A stretch of 64,000 nt of DNA from Pseudorasbora parva. Lineage: Eukaryota > Chordata > Actinopteri > Cypriniformes > Gobionidae. Shown here piece by piece: positions 63,294-64,000 of this stretch (the first letter of the stretch is position 1; every line of letters starts with the position of its first letter). The translations under genes and the position numbers were made by a program. The stretch is taken from positions 45,775,086 through 45,839,085 of the forward strand of contig NC_090176.1 in the NCBI RefSeq assembly GCF_024679245.1, written 5' to 3'. The notes beneath the pieces were generated by a model, which was not told where the DNA came from, searched no databases, and saw nothing but the letters and a program-made list of their open reading frames with translations.

Positions 63294-64000
63294 ACTCTCT
63301 AGTGTTGGTGGTTGAAATTTTTCCTTGCCCTGAACAAATTTTCACTGGCCAGACCAGTCATATTTTTTTCCTGAATGAACCAGTGTTCTTGAACGAATAA
63401 ATTGAGCATGTCAATTAATGACTTAAAAACAGCTCATAAGAACAGCTACTTGTCACCCCTACTGATGTATCAATGTAACCTGCAGAAGGAATCATTTAAA
63501 ATCCCCAGCACTAATACACAGATCGACAGCCTGGTCTGGAACCCCAAAGATAGACAAGCAGAGTGAGACGTCCAATAAAATTAGAGGACTGTAACTTAGC
63601 AGTTATACTTTAAAAACAATAGATCTCTTTCAGATGATGACAGATGACCTGACAACGGATTCTTGAAACCGATTCCCAAGGTTTGTCTTATGAATTCCGC
63701 AATGACTCACAATAACTTAGCCCAGAGCGATCTATATCACATCAATGAAGACAATCATCAGTGCTGTGAGAGCAATTCTTCTCATGTCTCAGAGATTTAT
63801 AAGGCTTTTCTCCCACTGTTCGCCCAAATAGCATCACATACCTGTAGAACTGGGAAACTCAGGTGCCTCACTAAGTCAATTGGTTTTCCAAGAGATATTT
63901 AGGGCACAGAATCAACTATGCCCCTTTATATCCCAGCACATGTCAACACAGAGAAAAGCGAACAATGAGTGCGTCTGAAGGTACACTCCATGACATTCCA
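63294..64000. other. no recognised feature
   Basis: A 79-codon frame at 63663-63902 has no motif. Confidence 0.45.

Overview
This 64 kb window looks like gene-poor, repeat-saturated genomic DNA from a teleost fish, most likely a cyprinid (carp/goldfish/zebrafish family). The evidence is long (TA)n, (GT)n, (AAAT)n and (TCC)n microsatellites, spliceosomal-style sequence, L2-type LINE fragments, tRNA-derived SINE sequence, Tc1 fragments, hAT elements with 8-bp target-site duplications (TSDs), TTAA-flanked THAP-bearing elements, and many fold-back MITE-like repeats of kinds I recognise from cyprinid genomes. I found no intact protein-coding gene, no rRNA or tRNA gene and no CRISPR array. Almost all open frames fall inside transposons or microsatellites. 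Family names come from memory of repeat consensus features, not from a search.

Layout. 0-9 kb: (TA)n arrays, L2 LINE fragments at 1.25-1.89 kb (minus) and 5.64-6.2 kb (plus), a degenerate unidentified ORF at 4.8-5.4 kb, and a Tc1 element whose early transposase is replaced by a foreign block (7.9-9.0 kb). 9-20 kb: mostly unrecognised sequence, plus an internally deleted hAT with a perfect TSD (13.1-13.8 kb), a 538-bp element with a 9-bp TSD inserted in a retroposon tail (14.75-15.29 kb), and a 1.67-kb element with very long inverted arms (16.5-18.2 kb). 20-35 kb: a SINE nested in an older repeat, a second Tc1 fragment, three hAT-type elements, a 1.2-kb TTAA-type element (28.7-30.0 kb) and a frameshifted, coding-like minus-strand stretch at 30.3-30.7 kb.

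35-48 kb: a 1.5-kb THAP-remnant element, then a composite at 40.5-42.0 kb in which a TTAA-type element has been invaded by an unusual palindromic LTR element. That insertion holds two inverted LTRs joined by an 18-nt tRNA-Phe primer-site sequence and carries a clean 5-bp TSD. At 42.7-44.0 kb a hAT is nested in another repeat. At 45.5-47.3 kb an L2 LINE retains recognisable reverse-transcriptase motifs and is split by a TTAA element and an (AAAT)n array. 48-64 kb: a 2.3-kb hAT with two further nested elements, a three-level nest at 51.5-53.5 kb containing a second copy of the TTAA/THAP element (it supplies the empty site for the palindromic LTR insertion), a second copy of the 1.2-kb TTAA element (54.4-55.6 kb), several fold-back repeats, and a second, inverted copy of the 9-bp-TSD element (62.8-63.3 kb).

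There is no pathway or operon here. The interest lies in transposon structure and insertion history. The palindromic LTR element at 41,285-41,816 is the most unusual object in the window.
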